Positions 19,682 to 30,493 are shown, counted from the stretch's first letter. The stretch is 64,000 nt of DNA from Candidatus Paracaedibacter acanthamoebae (GCF_000742835.1 NZ_CP008941.1:124001-188000), one strand, 5' to 3'. A program made the numbers and translations. Notes: generated by a model from the letters alone, not told the origin.

Positions 19682-19731
19682 AACTTATTATAAGTTTGGA
19701 ATAATAACGACTTACATTGTGGAGAGAAAGT

Positions 19732-20313
19732 ATGACTGCCCCACTCATGCCGAAAGCAACGGCTATTTGGCTAGTTGAAAATACGGCACTGACCTTTGAT
19801 CAAATTGCAGATCTCTGTGAATTGCATATTCTGGAAATTCAAGCAATTGCTGATGGTGAATCGGGGACCAATATGATTGGGTTGAATCCGATCACCAGTG
19901 GTCAGTTGTCCGAAGAAGAAATTAAACGCTGCGAAGATAATCAAGAGGCGCGCTTAAAGTTGAATCCAATTGTTACTGCGGACAGTGTGCTTGGGAAGAA
20001 AACCCGTAAGTATACGCCAGTTTCTAAGCGTCAAGATCGTCCAGATGCAATTGCATGGTTGGTTAAATTCCATCCAGAGTTGACGGATGCGGTGATTGCA
20101 AGATTGTTGGGGACGACAAAGAATATGATTAATTCCGTTCGGTCAAAAAGCCACTGGAATAGTCAGAATATTAAACCACGTAGTCCTGTGCATTTAGGAT
20201 TGTGCCGTCAAGTGGAACTAGATGCAGCCATAGCAGCGGCATCTACAGATGCTTCAAAGACTGATACACCTATTTTTGTAGCAGAGTCTCACGAAGAAGA
20301 TAATAAATTTTAG
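19732..20313 (+). CDS. TrcR-like cell-cycle transcriptional regulator (DUF1013)
   Basis: I start it at the ATG at 19732 (193 residues) because GGAGAG sits just upstream; an in-frame TTG at 19717 would add five unlikely residues. The opening TAPLMPKATAIWLVENTALTF and FDQIADLCELHILEIQAIAD is the DUF1013 signature of alphaproteobacteria. A second helix-turn-helix-like repeat occurs near PDAIAWLVKFHPEL and DAVIARLLGTTKNMINSVR. Such proteins are described as cell-cycle regulators (TrcR), so a DNA-binding role is likely. Confidence 0.87.
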   Translation: MTAPLMPKATAIWLVENTALTFDQIADLCELHILEIQAIADGESGTNMIGLNPITSGQLSEEEIKRCEDNQEARLKLNPIVTADSVLGKKTRKYTPVSKRQDRPDAIAWLVKFHPELTDAVIARLLGTTKNMINSVRSKSHWNSQNIKPRSPVHLGLCRQVELDAAIAAASTDASKTDTPIFVAESHEEDNKF

Positions 20314-20355
20314 ATTGTGCTTTCTTTTTGTTGTGTGCTCCGTCGCTTAGATTAG

Positions 20356-20379
20356 AGCTGAATTAAATTTAATTCAGCT
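20356..20379. terminator. Perfect 24-base AT-rich palindrome after the trcR-like gene
   Basis: AGCTGAATTAAA and TTTAATTCAGCT are perfectly complementary with no loop bases, 43 bases after the stop, followed by TATATTT. It is plausible as a weak bidirectional terminator. The absence of GC pairs lowers confidence. Confidence 0.4.
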
Positions 20380-20516
20380 TATATTTCTAAATTGAGTAGT
20401 GCAGAGATCGTGTAAATAAAAATAATATCTAAAAGACATGCGGAACGCCTGGTTTTGTTTAGCAATTTTGAAACCTTAGGTTTCTCAACATAAACTGCAT
20501 AATATAAGGAATAATA

Positions 20517-21914
20517 ATGACTATTCTCACCCCTACATTCATGTCCGGTAAAGAAGTTTTCCCCTTGGTTGAAGGCGGAAAAGGAATTGCTGTTTCCACT
20601 GGTCAAAGTGCCGGTGCCTGGGCCGCGGCTGGCGGGATAGGGACATTTTCAGCGGTTAACGCTGATGCGTATGATGCGAATGGGAATTTAATTCCTGTTG
20701 TTTATAATGGACGCACCCGTCGTGAACGCCATCATGAATTAATTTCCTATGCAATTAAAGGTGGTATCTCCCAAGCCAAAGTGGCTCATGAAATGTCTAA
20801 TGGCAATGGACGTATTCACATGAACGTTCTGTGGGAAATGGGGGCGGTTGAGCCTATTCTGCATGGGATTTTGTCCCAAGTAAAAGGGTTGGTCCATGGT
20901 GTAACTTGCGGTGCTGGTATGCCGTATAAGTTGGCGGAAATTTGCAGCCATTATAATGTGTTTTATTATCCAATTGTATCATCAGCGCGTGCCTTTTCTA
21001 TTTTATGGAAGCGGGCTTATAGCCGCTTTACAGAGTACCTGGGTGGAATCGTTTATGAAGATCCGTGGTTAGCTGGTGGCCATAATGGTTTATCGAATGT
21101 CGAAGATCCTAAGGTGCCACAACCTCCCTACCAACGGGTGAAGGATTTGCGTAAAGCCATGACAGAGGTTGGTTTGGCTGCAACACCTATCATTATGGCG
21201 GGGGGTGTATGGTGGCTGAGCGAATGGCAGGATTGGTTAAATAATCCAGAAATTGGGCCCATTGCTTTCCAATTTGGGACACGTCCCCTCTTGACTCAAG
21301 AAAGTACAATTTCACCTCAGTGGAAGCAAAAGCTAATGGCACTGAAGGAAGGTGATATTTATTTGAATAAATTCAGCCCAACTGGATTCTATTCTTCGGC
21401 TGTTGAAAATAGCTTTTTGCGCGACTTAAAGGCTCGGTCGGAGCGCCAAATTCCATTTAGCAGTGAGACTGTGGGGGATCATACAGAAGAATTGGCAATT
21501 GGTGCGAGAGGGCGGCTCGTTTATGTAACATCCCATGATAAAGAAAATGCATTGAACTGGATGGCACAAGGCTTCACTCAAGCGATGCGAACCCCAGATT
21601 CAACTTTGGTTTTTGTGACACCTGAATCTGAGCAAACTATTCTTAAAGATCAAATTGATTGTATGGGCTGTTTGTCTTCTTGTAATTTTAGCAACTGGGC
21701 TCAGAATGAAGCGGGAACGAATGGCCGTAAGGCAGACCCCCGATCTTTCTGTATTCAAAAGACTCTGCAATCAGTGAGTCATGGTGGCGATCCTGAGCAT
21801 GAGCTTTTGTTCTCAGGTCATCAAGCCTATCGGTTTAAAACAGATCCATTTTATGCAGACGGGTTTATTCCAACCGTTAAAGAGTTGGTGGCTCGCATCC
21901 TTACGGGATACTAA
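20517..21914 (+). CDS. Nitronate monooxygenase-like flavin oxidoreductase
   Basis: 465 residues, longer than the usual 320-380 of nitronate monooxygenases. Seen: the GGKGIAVSTGQSAGAWAAAGGIGTF-type opening (about 20-45) of the NPD/2-nitropropane dioxygenase TIM barrel; HGVTCGAGMPYKLAEI (about 128-143) in the FMN region; and IIMAGGVWWLSEW, a phosphate-binding loop. The C-terminal extension carries DCMGCLSSCNF, a Cys cluster that could hold metal. The long form with the Cys-rich tail occurs in alphaproteobacteria. The substrate is unknown. It is co-directional with the sua5-like gene three bases downstream. Confidence 0.8.
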   Translation: MTILTPTFMSGKEVFPLVEGGKGIAVSTGQSAGAWAAAGGIGTFSAVNADAYDANGNLIPVVYNGRTRRERHHELISYAIKGGISQAKVAHEMSNGNGRIHMNVLWEMGAVEPILHGILSQVKGLVHGVTCGAGMPYKLAEICSHYNVFYYPIVSSARAFSILWKRAYSRFTEYLGGIVYEDPWLAGGHNGLSNVEDPKVPQPPYQRVKDLRKAMTEVGLAATPIIMAGGVWWLSEWQDWLNNPEIGPIAFQFGTRPLLTQESTISPQWKQKLMALKEGDIYLNKFSPTGFYSSAVENSFLRDLKARSERQIPFSSETVGDHTEELAIGARGRLVYVTSHDKENALNWMAQGFTQAMRTPDSTLVFVTPESEQTILKDQIDCMGCLSSCNFSNWAQNEAGTNGRKADPRSFCIQKTLQSVSHGGDPEHELLFSGHQAYRFKTDPFYADGFIPTVKELVARILTGY

Positions 21915-21917
21915 ATA

Positions 21918-22850
21918 GTGGCGATTGTATGCTTTTCACCTGAGGTGTTATATCAGGCCTGTGCCTTATTGACGGCAGGGGATGTGGTCGCTATTCCCAC
22001 TGAAACTGTTTATGGATTGGCGGCGGATGCAACCAATGATAAGGCAGTTGCTAAGATTTATTCCGTTAAACAGCGCCCCGAATTTAACCCTTTGATTATT
22101 CATTGTCACAGTGCGCAACAGGCAAAACAGTATGTAGCTTTTGATAGTCGGGCGGAAAAACTAGCCGATATTTTATGGCCAGGACCAATCACCTTTGTCT
22201 TAAAGAGGCGTGCCGATTCGCCGCTTTCTCTATTAGCGAGTAGTGGTTTAGATACTTTGGCCATTCGTATCCCAGCCCATCCTGTTGCCCAGGCTCTGAT
22301 TAAGGCTTATTCAAAGCCATTGGCTGCGCCCAGTGCTAATTTATCGCAGACAATTTCCCCAACTTCCGCTATTGATGTTCAAGCGTCCTTGGGCAGCCGA
22401 GTGCCTCTGATCATTGATGGGGGCCAAACGCGGGTAGGGGTTGAGTCAACCATTATCGATTTAACGGAAGAAACGCCAAAAATTCTCCGTCCTGGCGGTA
22501 TTTCAGTGGAGCAAATTCAAAGTATAATTGGTTCTGTTGACGTTGAGACGGGCAGGGGTATTAAGGCGCCCGGCATGATGGCGCGCCACTATGCGCCCTC
22601 GGTTCCAATGCGCTTGGACGCTATGACCCCGGAAAATGGTGAACTATTTCTTGGGTTTGGCGACATGGAAAGTGAGTATAATTTAAGTCTATCAGGGAAT
22701 TTAGAGGAAGCAGCAGCTAATCTATTCCGCCTGATGCGCTTAATGGATCAGCCTGGGATTAAGGCAATTGCTGTTGCTCCTATTCCCCGGCATGGATTAG
22801 GATTGGCTATTAATGATCGGTTGACGAGAGCTGCAACCCGAGAGGGGTAA
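21918..22850 (+). CDS. sua5: L-threonylcarbamoyladenylate synthase (Sua5/YwlC family)
   Basis: 310 residues starting at GTG. It makes threonylcarbamoyl-AMP for the t6A modification of tRNAs reading ANN codons. Seen: [15 protein letters not shown] (about 25-39), [12 protein letters not shown] (about 52-63), the [10 protein letters not shown] segment, LAAPSANLS, and VESTIIDLT, all in YrdC order. A C-terminal Sua5 domain follows after the RPGGIS linker, including [11 protein letters not shown]. Its stop and the uvrA start are almost adjacent, so they are co-transcribed. Confidence 0.92.
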   Translation: MAIVCFSPEVLYQACALLTAGDVVAIPTETVYGLAADATNDKAVAKIYSVKQRPEFNPLIIHCHSAQQAKQYVAFDSRAEKLADILWPGPITFVLKRRADSPLSLLASSGLDTLAIRIPAHPVAQALIKAYSKPLAAPSANLSQTISPTSAIDVQASLGSRVPLIIDGGQTRVGVESTIIDLTEETPKILRPGGISVEQIQSIIGSVDVETGRGIKAPGMMARHYAPSVPMRLDAMTPENGELFLGFGDMESEYNLSLSGNLEEAAANLFRLMRLMDQPGIKAIAVAPIPRHGLGLAINDRLTRAATREG

Positions 22851-22851
22851 G

Positions 22852-25701
22852 ATGACATCTATAATTTCTATTCGTGGGGCGAGAGAGCACAACCTTAAAA
22901 ACGTCAATGTTGATATTCCGCGCGATAAACTTGTTGTTATTACAGGCTTAAGTGGTTCCGGTAAATCATCCTTAGCCTTTGATACCTTGTATGCTGAAGG
23001 GCAACGACGGTATGTGGAAAGTTTGTCGGCATACGCACGCCAATTTTTACAGTTAATGCAAAAGCCCGATGTAGACTCTATCGAAGGTCTTAGTCCTGCT
23101 ATTTCTATTGAGCAGAAAACAACATCGAAGAATCCGCGGTCGACGGTTGGAACGGTCACTGAATTATATGATTATCTGCGTCTGCTGTTCGCCCGTATTG
23201 GGACTCCTTACTCGCCGGCCACGGGCTTGCCGATCGAGGCACAAACGGTAAGTCAAATGGTGGACCGGATTTTGGCTTTGCCAGAAAAGACTCGGCTGCT
23301 TGTATTGGCACCGATTGTGCGGGGCCGCAAAGGCGAGTATAAAAAGGAAATCCTCGAGCTTCGTAAGAAAGGATTTCAGCGTATTCGTATTGATGGTACC
23401 GTTTATGAGATTGACGAAACGCCGGACTTGAATAAAAAGGTCAAACATGACATCGACGTCGTTATCGACCGTATTGTAGTGAATCCAGAGATTGGGACAC
23501 GCTTAGCCGATTCCTTAGAGACCGCGTTGGACCTAAGTGATGGATTAGTTTACATTGAAAATGCGGATACTCACGAGAGTTTTACGCTGTCTTCTAAATT
23601 TGCTTGTCCTGTTTCAGGCTTTACAATCGATGAAATTGAACCACGATTGTTTTCATTTAACTCACCCCATGGCGCCTGCCCAACCTGTGACGGGTTGGGA
23701 ATCCAGATCAACTTTGATCAACGTCTGGTTGTTCCCGATCCTTCTTTATCCATTCGTGACGGAGCAATTGCGCCGTGGTCAACGGCTGACAATACCAGCA
23801 AACGGGCCGCGCATGTTTATGAATGGTATATGCAAACTCTTTCATCCGTTGTTCATCATTTTGGGGGTGATATTGATGCACCCTTTGAAAAGTTACAGCC
23901 ACCTTTGCAAAATGCTTTGTTGCATGGGTCAGGCCAAGAAGATATTTCGATGATTTTTGATGATGGTGTGCGCCGCTTTAGGACGTCTAAGCCATTTGAA
24001 GGTGTTATTCCGAATCTTGAGCGTCGCTGGAAAGAGACGGAAAGTGATTGGATGCGGGAAGAGCTATCAAAATATCAGACTACGGCACCCTGTAAGGTAT
24101 GCAAGGGATATCGTCTAAAGCCAGAGGCTCTCTGCGTTAAAATTAATGATAAATCCATTGGTCAAGTCACGGAATTATCGATCCAAGAGTCGGCTGATTG
24201 GTTTATGCAGTTGCAGTTAACGCCCAAGCAACAGGATATTGCCTATCGAATTTTGAAAGAAATTAACAGCCGCTTGCAATTCCTTGTCAATGTGGGATTG
24301 GATTATTTGACTTTATCTCGGTCAAGCGGGACTTTATCGGGTGGTGAAAGCCAACGTATTCGCTTAGCCTCGCAAATTGGCTCGGGGTTAACAGGCGTCT
24401 TATATGTGTTGGACGAACCATCGATCGGACTACACCAACGCGATAATGATAAACTGTTAGAAACCTTGCGTCATTTACGCGATATTGGCAATACCGTCGT
24501 CGTGGTTGAGCACGATGAAGATGCAATCCGCTTGGCTGACCATGTGATTGATATGGGCCCACGCGCTGGCGTTCACGGCGGGCAAATTATCGCCCAAGGA
24601 ACCCCCCAAGAGATTATGGATAATCCTGACAGTATTACAGGGGCTTATCTAACGCATCAAAAGAAAATTCCTCTGCCCACAACGCGACGCTCTGGACATA
24701 AAGAAAAGACATTGTCTTTGAGAGGGGCGACGGTCAATAATCTTAAAAATGTTAAGGTTGATATTCCATTAGGGACCTTTACCTGTATTACGGGGGTGTC
24801 GGGTGGTGGCAAATCATCCCTTACCATTGAAACGCTCTATAAAGCTTTGGCTCACAAACTCAATGGCAGTCGTGGGACGGGTGGCGATTATCAGGAATTA
24901 AAAGGGGTTGAGCATCTGGATAAGGTCATTGATATTGATCAATCACCGATTGGACGCACACCGCGATCCAATCCTGCAACCTATATTGGATGTTTCACAC
25001 CCATTCGCGAATGGTTTTCAGGCTTACCTGAAAGTAAGGCGCGCGGCTATTCACCGGGCCGGTTTTCTTTCAATGTGAAAGGGGGACGGTGTGAAGCTTG
25101 CCAGGGCGATGGTGTGATTAAAATTGAAATGCACTTTCTCCCTGATGTGTATGTGCAGTGTGATCAATGCCATGGTAAACGCTATAACCGAGAAACCTTA
25201 GAGGTGACTTTTAAAGGAAAGTCGATTGCTGACGTTTTAGATATGACGGTCGAAGAAGCAACAACTTTTTTTGAGGCTCATGCCGCTGTTCGAAATAAGC
25301 TTGAAACATTACAGCAGGTAGGGCTGGGGTATATTCACGTGGGCCAACAGGCCACTACTTTATCGGGTGGAGAGGCACAGCGCGTCAAGTTGGCTAAAGA
25401 ACTTTCTAAGAGGGCTACCGGTAAGACTATTTATATTTTGGATGAGCCAACGACAGGTCTTCACTTTGATGATATTGCTAAGCTCCTTGAAGTTCTGCAT
25501 GCTCTCGTCGATCAAGGTAATACGGTGGTGGTGATTGAGCATAATCTTGAGGTTATTAAAACCGCTGACTATATCATCGATATGGGGCCGGAAGGAGGCC
25601 ATAAAGGGGGAGAGGTGGTTGCAGAAGGAACGCCCGAAGAAATCGTTAAGGTTAAGGCAAGTTATACCGGTAAATATTTGAAAGAATATTTAGCCGTATA
25701 A
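22852..25701 (+). CDS. uvrA: Excinuclease ABC subunit A
   Basis: 949 residues, full length. UvrA scans DNA for bulky lesions with UvrB in nucleotide excision repair. Seen: the first Walker [10 protein letters not shown] (about 32-40); the zinc modules CPTCDGLG and the paired [16 protein letters not shown]; both ABC signatures [12 protein letters not shown] and [15 protein letters not shown]; and Walker [14 protein letters not shown] and [13 protein letters not shown]. No defects are seen. GAGGGG overlaps the end of the preceding gene and serves as the ribosome binding site. Confidence 0.97.
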   Translation: MTSIISIRGAREHNLKNVNVDIPRDKLVVITGLSGSGKSSLAFDTLYAEGQRRYVESLSAYARQFLQLMQKPDVDSIEGLSPAISIEQKTTSKNPRSTVGTVTELYDYLRLLFARIGTPYSPATGLPIEAQTVSQMVDRILALPEKTRLLVLAPIVRGRKGEYKKEILELRKKGFQRIRIDGTVYEIDETPDLNKKVKHDIDVVIDRIVVNPEIGTRLADSLETALDLSDGLVYIENADTHESFTLSSKFACPVSGFTIDEIEPRLFSFNSPHGACPTCDGLGIQINFDQRLVVPDPSLSIRDGAIAPWSTADNTSKRAAHVYEWYMQTLSSVVHHFGGDIDAPFEKLQPPLQNALLHGSGQEDISMIFDDGVRRFRTSKPFEGVIPNLERRWKETESDWMREELSKYQTTAPCKVCKGYRLKPEALCVKINDKSIGQVTELSIQESADWFMQLQLTPKQQDIAYRILKEINSRLQFLVNVGLDYLTLSRSSGTLSGGESQRIRLASQIGSGLTGVLYVLDEPSIGLHQRDNDKLLETLRHLRDIGNTVVVVEHDEDAIRLADHVIDMGPRAGVHGGQIIAQGTPQEIMDNPDSITGAYLTHQKKIPLPTTRRSGHKEKTLSLRGATVNNLKNVKVDIPLGTFTCITGVSGGGKSSLTIETLYKALAHKLNGSRGTGGDYQELKGVEHLDKVIDIDQSPIGRTPRSNPATYIGCFTPIREWFSGLPESKARGYSPGRFSFNVKGGRCEACQGDGVIKIEMHFLPDVYVQCDQCHGKRYNRETLEVTFKGKSIADVLDMTVEEATTFFEAHAAVRNKLETLQQVGLGYIHVGQQATTLSGGEAQRVKLAKELSKRATGKTIYILDEPTTGLHFDDIAKLLEVLHALVDQGNTVVVIEHNLEVIKTADYIIDMGPEGGHKGGEVVAEGTPEEIVKVKASYTGKYLKEYLAV

Positions 25702-25728
25702 AATTGGATGTGTAATTAGAGGTTAAGC

Positions 25729-26678
25729 GTACTTTTTAGTAGTTTTGAGTTTATTTGTATTTTTCTACCCCTTCTTTGTGTTGTGTTTTCAATTGTACAA
25801 AAAAGAAACACCGTGGCACTAGGATTGTTGTTAATTGCGTCTTGTGAAAATTCGTTCAACATAATAAAAAAATCCTAATCTTAGGTTTAATTTTTAATAT
25901 TGGAGTTATTGGATATTTTAAATATTCCTTTTTTATTTTGAGTAATATGAGCTTCCTCTTACCAGGAAATTTTGTATACGAAAAAATTATACTGCCGCTT
26001 GGTGTGTCTTTTTTTTACCTTTCAACAGATTGCTTATTTAGTCGATCCTTATCACGGTGATAAGCCTGAATCTAATATAGTGAAGTATGCCCTTCTCGTA
26101 AACTTTTCCCCCATTCTATCACAGGGCCCCTTGTTCAATATAAAGAGATTTCTCCTCAATTTGATCATGTCACTTTATCATCTGTCAGAGCGGGTGCAGA
26201 TAGATTTAGTCACCTTTCTTCTTCTTCTTTTCATTTTAATAACTTTCTCGAAATTATCAAAATTTTTGAGGTGCAAGGCATTAGAGTCATACTTTTTTTC
26301 CCGCCAATGGCTCCCACGGTCATCAAAGAAATGAAAAAATATGATTACAGTTATATTGATGATTTAAAAGAAAAATTTTAAAACACTGGAATCGTTGTTA
26401 CGGACTTTACAGATGCGCAAAAAATGTTAGAGACAACTGATTGCGAATTTATTGATGGCTTTCACGGTGGGGATGTCTTATATGCAAAGATTCTCAAGTA
26501 TCTATCTGATCAAGAGCCACTGCTATCTGAATTTGTAGATAGTAAGGCCCTAAACAAAATTATTGATTCCTATTCAGGCTTGGCAATGATTCCAAATCCT
26601 AAAATAACTAGCAAACCTGAAATCGATTTCTTGCGTTTAGGATGTGTTAAGTCGTTAAGGAAGGGCTTGTCATCTTAA
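25729..26678 (+). pseudogene. Decayed MBOAT O-acyltransferase fused to an SGNH-like remnant
   Basis: No single frame is open, but three frames give a clear MBOAT (AlgI/DltB-like) protein in order. 25729-25860 gives LFSSFEFICIFLPLL, the N-terminal pattern. 25863-26005 gives LILGLIFN..GYFKYSFF and IILPLGVSFF. After an eight-T run, another frame gives FTFQQIAYLVD..YHGDK. After a GGGCCCC slip, GPLVQYKEISPQF follows. Then most of the enzyme is missing and sequence resembling an SGNH/DltD-type partner appears (FFPPMAP near 26300, an in-frame TAA at about 26379, then VTDFTDA and FIDGFHGGD). At least four lesions make this a dead gene. It was probably once an acyl-transfer system for surface polysaccharide. 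Confidence 0.8.
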
Positions 26679-26728
26679 AGAACCGACGAATACAATTAAT
26701 CATTAATCTGTATTAAAAGGTCCTGGAT

Positions 26729-27589
26729 ATGCATTCTTTAATTTCTTATCTTTGCACGATAAGTTTCTTGCTAACTTCTGCTTTTGCCGAAAATAAGAGC
26801 TATGATAAATCTAAACATCATATTTTTTATCCTACTCCAGTTAAGAATTTGAGAGAGTTATCAACGGATCGACCTGATAAAACAGAGGGACCGTTTACCG
26901 TTGATGCTGGCCATTATCAAATAGAATTTGATATGGCGACTTATACGTATGATCGCAACAAACGCGATCATACGCGCACTTATGGCTATACCATTTTTGC
27001 CCCAAATTTCCGAGTCGGATTGTACGATAATTTGGAAGTAAATCTTATCATGACCAGTTTTAAGTCGGTGAAAACTAAAGATATTGAGGCGGGACAGGCA
27101 GTTCGGAATCAAGGGTTTGATGATATGCTGCTGCGTTTTAAATATAACTTTTGGGGTAATGAGGGTAAAGATAGAACAGCTTTTGGCCTTATTCCCTTTG
27201 TTAAACTGCCCACGAACCATGATCATTTAGGCAATAAGTCTTATGATGGTGGGGTTATTTTGCCCTTAGATATTAAAATAACCGATAAGTTAGGTCTGGG
27301 TGTTATGACAGAAGTTGATTATCAAAAGGGAGATAGTGTTAAGCGACATGTCTTTAATTTTGTCAATTCTGCTTCCCTTGGTTATGACTTTACTGATAAA
27401 ACTTCGGGTTTTTTGGAAATCTTTACGGAAAAGTCCCGAGAACGCGGTTCAAAATGGAATGTAACACTTGATTTTGGCATGACCTATGGCGTTACAGATA
27501 ATCTGCAACTCGATGCTGGCGCGTATGTTGGCTTGTCAAAACTAGCCGACAACATTACACCATTTGTTGGGATGACGTGCCGGTTCTAG
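26729..27589 (+). CDS. Outer-membrane protein of the phenol MetA-pathway family
   Basis: 286 residues. A signal peptide occupies residues 1-20, with cleavage after SAFA. The mature start carries LSTDRPDKTEGPFTVDAGHYQIE, the hallmark of the Phenol_MetA_deg outer-membrane beta-barrel family. Alternating strands follow to a C-terminal phenylalanine (CRF), as expected for barrel assembly. The family is transporter-like, with poorly known substrates; the name does not prove phenol metabolism here. Confidence 0.85.
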   Translation: MHSLISYLCTISFLLTSAFAENKSYDKSKHHIFYPTPVKNLRELSTDRPDKTEGPFTVDAGHYQIEFDMATYTYDRNKRDHTRTYGYTIFAPNFRVGLYDNLEVNLIMTSFKSVKTKDIEAGQAVRNQGFDDMLLRFKYNFWGNEGKDRTAFGLIPFVKLPTNHDHLGNKSYDGGVILPLDIKITDKLGLGVMTEVDYQKGDSVKRHVFNFVNSASLGYDFTDKTSGFLEIFTEKSRERGSKWNVTLDFGMTYGVTDNLQLDAGAYVGLSKLADNITPFVGMTCRF

Positions 27590-28121
27590 CTGCAAAATGC
27601 CATCATTAAGATCACCCTTAAAGTTTCCCAGATCTTTATTAATGTCCGCAGTGTCAAACACACCAGCATAGTTTTCTACACAGACTTACTTTCCCCTAAA
27701 GACTTGTAAGCTTTACGGCGGAGGCGTTAGGGTATAATTCCCTGCTAAATGGCAAGCGATAACTCATGTAATTTTGAGATTCCGGGTCGCCCTTCGGTTG
27801 CCCGGAAAGAGGCTATTTTTTCCCGGCCGAAGAGCCGGGATCTCGAGATAACAAGCGGTAGCCCTTATAAGTTCGAGGTTCCGGCTCGCGCTTGCAGTTG
27901 CCCGGAAAAAGGGTGGGTATAATGGTGCATTCTTCCTCATTCCAGCCTTGAGCCGGAATCCATTCCTGCGTCTGGATGCTACTAAGATTTAGACGGATAT
28001 AGCTGTGGTAAAATCATCCTGTCCACAAAGTCAAGGTATGGTTTCCGGGTCACGCTACGCTTGCCCGAAAGAGATTTTTTGTTGAAAAATATCGAAAAAT
28101 CCTTGGTTGTCAGGCCGAATA
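27590..28121. repeat. Intergenic cluster of palindromic repeats, copy A
   Basis: No gene is seen. From about 27780 to 28075 several repeat units lie in tandem: TTCCGGGTCGCCCTTCGG..TTGCCCGGAAA; then TCCCGGCCGAAGAGCCGGGA followed by TCTCGAGATAACAAGCGG (27821-27868); then CTTGAGCCGGAATCCATTCC near 27950; and a closing TTTCCGGGTCACGCTACG..TTGCCCGAAA near 28040. The same units in the same relation occur at 32990-33330. The 48 bases starting at 27821 are identical to those at 33148. Confidence 0.8.
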
Positions 28122-28715
28122 TTATCGGTTGCCTGTCATTTTGGCGATTTCATCAGCCACCATTTTTTCAACCAACTGTGATAGATTCTGATCAATCCAG
28201 CGTTGAATCATGGGTGTCGCTAAATCACCAATTAATTGGTCCAGTGTTACGTTCATTTTCCCTGCCGCCGAGGTTGCTTCTGAGGAAATAGCTTCCTTTT
28301 TTGTCGCTTCTGCCAATTTAGCAAAGGGATTATGTTGAGCGGCAGCCGGTTTTGCCTCTGGTGTACTTTCATTCAGTGTGGCGTGACTTCCCAGTGTTTC
28401 GCGCGTAACAGCATAGTCTTCGCCAGAAGTTTCGGGAGAAGATGTCACAAACAAGGAACTATCTTCAAAGCTATTCTTGGGGGCAAAAACAGGAACTTCA
28501 TGCTGCCTTGGGGCGTTGGGGCTACTTGAGCGCGCAACGCCTTCTGTGCGATAGGGAGATTCTGATCGAGACGCTGTTTCAAGCGGCCGTTCAACTTCCT
28601 TGACGGGTGTTTCTTCAGAAACATATTTGCGAATTGACGCTAGGATTTCTTCCATGGACATATCTTCATCATTATGCTGAATTTGTGCTTTTTTGCTGCC
28701 CCAACCTAGTACCAT
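28122..28715 (-). CDS. PopZ-like DUF2497 polar-organizing protein
   Basis: 197 residues with the DUF2497 layout. A short N-terminal helix MSMEEILASIRKYVSEE (about 18-34) binds partners in PopZ, a long disordered Pro/Glu/Ser-rich middle follows, and the C-terminal oligomerisation helices run LIGDLATPMIQRWIDQNL and QLVEKMVADEIAKM. In alphaproteobacteria PopZ forms polar condensates anchoring the chromosome origin. The family assignment is firm; the polar role in this organism is inferred. It lies directly downstream of the tolC-type genes on the same strand. Confidence 0.85.
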   Translation of the reverse strand: MVLGWGSKKAQIQHNDEDMSMEEILASIRKYVSEETPVKEVERPLETASRSESPYRTEGVARSSSPNAPRQHEVPVFAPKNSFEDSSLFVTSSPETSGEDYAVTRETLGSHATLNESTPEAKPAAAQHNPFAKLAEATKKEAISSEATSAAGKMNVTLDQLIGDLATPMIQRWIDQNLSQLVEKMVADEIAKMTGNR

Positions 28716-28787
28716 TTGTTAGTCCCCTTTTACTGAATAATCTATTTCTAGATTAACCCGATCTTTGATTTAATTAAATATTTAAAA

Positions 28788-30311
28788 TCAAAAGCTATTT
28801 GTTGTCTCTCTATAGTGAATATCTGGCTCATACAAGTCAACTTTTAATCCCAAGGATTTAGCCGTTAACTCTCCCATGACAAACATAACTTCATAGGCGG
28901 CTGCGAGATGGTCTTGCTCCGCTCTGACGAGATTGACTTGGGATTCCACCAGACGATTGATAGCGTTTAAAACATCCAACAGAATTTTTGAGCCAACTAA
29001 TAATTCTTGTTGTGTTCCATCAAGGCTAATAAGATTTGCCTGCACTTGCTTTTTGAATTCTATAATCTTTGCTTCAGCCGCTTTGAATTTATTCCATGCG
29101 GTAACCGCTTGCTCCACAATTGTGCGACGGGCCTGTTCAATAGCAATTCGAGCTTGTTCGGCACCTTCAGATGCTTCGCGGCGTTGAGAACGCTTATTGC
29201 CCCCTTCATAAAGGGGGATTGTCATTTGCAGTTGAACCGAATGATCTACCCGGCGATTGTTTTGGGGGTTAATAAAGCCGCGATTATTAGATTGAGTGTA
29301 TTTACTCTTAAGGTGGTCGTTAGAAGCAGCACTTGATCCTACAAGATCTATAGAAGGAAGGAGTGCCCCCGTTGCCCGATCAACTGCATAACGTGCTGTT
29401 TTTTCGTCCTGCATAGCCTTTAATAAGGTCGGTGCGTTGAGTCTTGCCCGTTCAATTGTTTCCTCAAGGGTTTTTGGAAGATTCTTTGGTATTGGCGGTC
29501 TTGCCAGTTTACCGGGTTTTCTGAATGTCGCTCTTTCAAATGTTCCTTTAAGTTGTTCTAATTCTCCCTCAGCGGTGATCCGTTGAGCAATGCCAGCGGC
29601 TAATTGAGCATCCGCTTGGGCGACGCTGGTCCGGGTTTCTTCTCCTACCTCATACTTGTCTTGAGTGGCTTTTAATGTTTCTCTGAGGTTAGCTTCATTA
29701 CGTTTTAAAAGTTCGACCTCCGCGTATTTAGACATTAAAGACATATATGTTGCTGAGACGCTTAATAAAACATTTTGTTCGGCATCAGTAAGGGCAGCTT
29801 TGGCAGCTTTATAAGCAGATTCAGTTTCCTTCATCTGATTGAGCGTTTGCCCACCAGCAAATAAATTTTGTCGTAACTCTACCTTCGCCGATAACGATCC
29901 ATCTTTTTGTGATTTTGTGGTGCCAGGTGTGTTCGCCTGTTGCTTCACGGAATCACCCATCATATTGGTTTGGCTAAGACCCGAACTAAGTGTCCCATTG
30001 ACAGTTGGACGCCAACCTGATTTGGCTTGGACTGTTTTTTCAACCGTTGCTCTAATAGCTGAAATTTGCTGTTTAATTTGAGGGTTAGTTTGATAGGCAT
30101 CGGCCATCGATTTTGCCAGTGAATCTTCTTGAAGACCTGGTATAGCCTCAAAAATTTTACGGGTCAACGTTTCAATATTATCTGGCTTTTGAGTCAGGAA
30201 TCCTTCCGCTCCAGTGTGGTTGAGAATAGGACCACTCTCAAGTTTTTTGGCTGCAGCGGCTTGAGACTTTACTGTGGATGAATCGCCCTCTGGTAAAGGT
30301 GGCATATCCAC
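28788..30311 (-). CDS. TolC family outer-membrane efflux protein, body of a frameshifted gene
   Basis: 507 residues from the ATG at 30311. Typical TolC features: ESLAKSMADAYQTNPQI-like start (DSLAKSMADAYQTNPQI), YEVGEETRTSVAQADAQLA near the first hairpin, the second repeat ending YEGGNKRSQRREASEGAEQA, and GTQQELLVGSKILLDVLNA. It forms the outer-membrane channel for type I secretion or drug efflux. The signal peptide is missing from this frame. It sits in another frame upstream (about 30420-30478), separated at a run of seven A. One extra A would give a complete TolC of about 563 residues. Confidence 0.85.
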   Translation of the reverse strand: MDMPPLPEGDSSTVKSQAAAAKKLESGPILNHTGAEGFLTQKPDNIETLTRKIFEAIPGLQEDSLAKSMADAYQTNPQIKQQISAIRATVEKTVQAKSGWRPTVNGTLSSGLSQTNMMGDSVKQQANTPGTTKSQKDGSLSAKVELRQNLFAGGQTLNQMKETESAYKAAKAALTDAEQNVLLSVSATYMSLMSKYAEVELLKRNEANLRETLKATQDKYEVGEETRTSVAQADAQLAAGIAQRITAEGELEQLKGTFERATFRKPGKLARPPIPKNLPKTLEETIERARLNAPTLLKAMQDEKTARYAVDRATGALLPSIDLVGSSAASNDHLKSKYTQSNNRGFINPQNNRRVDHSVQLQMTIPLYEGGNKRSQRREASEGAEQARIAIEQARRTIVEQAVTAWNKFKAAEAKIIEFKKQVQANLISLDGTQQELLVGSKILLDVLNAINRLVESQVNLVRAEQDHLAAAYEVMFVMGELTAKSLGLKVDLYEPDIHYRETTNSF

Positions 30312-30493
30312 TTTAACTGTATCTGTTTTGGATGTATCTGTGACAGAGCCGGCTTTGAGTGAGGCGGGGTCAGCTTTTTTGACATCTGTTTGTAATACGG
30401 CTGGAGCTTCTGTTTTTTTGCGGATGCGATCCCCGGCAGTAAAGCGCTAAAGAAAAGAATTGACAATAGTTTTAACACAGTAACCCTCGACAA
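30269..30493 (-). pseudogene. Signal-peptide fragment of the frameshifted tolC gene
   Basis: This frame supplies what the TolC body lacks: a GTG start at 30478 with GAGG upstream, a hydrophobic signal LLSILFFSALLPGIASA, then Lys-Lys. After the run of seven A (the segment GCAAAAAAACAG on the minus strand) the frame becomes unlike TolC. Re-reading one base gives KKTEAPAVLQTDVKKADP, which joins the body frame without further stops. The frameshift lies within a few residues of the cleavage site. Confidence 0.75.

Noticed and set aside
22797-25602. Several open frames antisense to uvrA and the sua5-like gene
   Set aside because: They are opposite strongly conserved genes, have no ribosome binding sites, and have skewed composition typical of shadow frames.
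30269-30493. Programmed ribosomal frameshifting in tolC
   Set aside because: There is a run of seven A but no clear downstream pseudoknot or internal ribosome binding-like stimulator, and the same change occurs in unrelated genes, so an indel is simpler.
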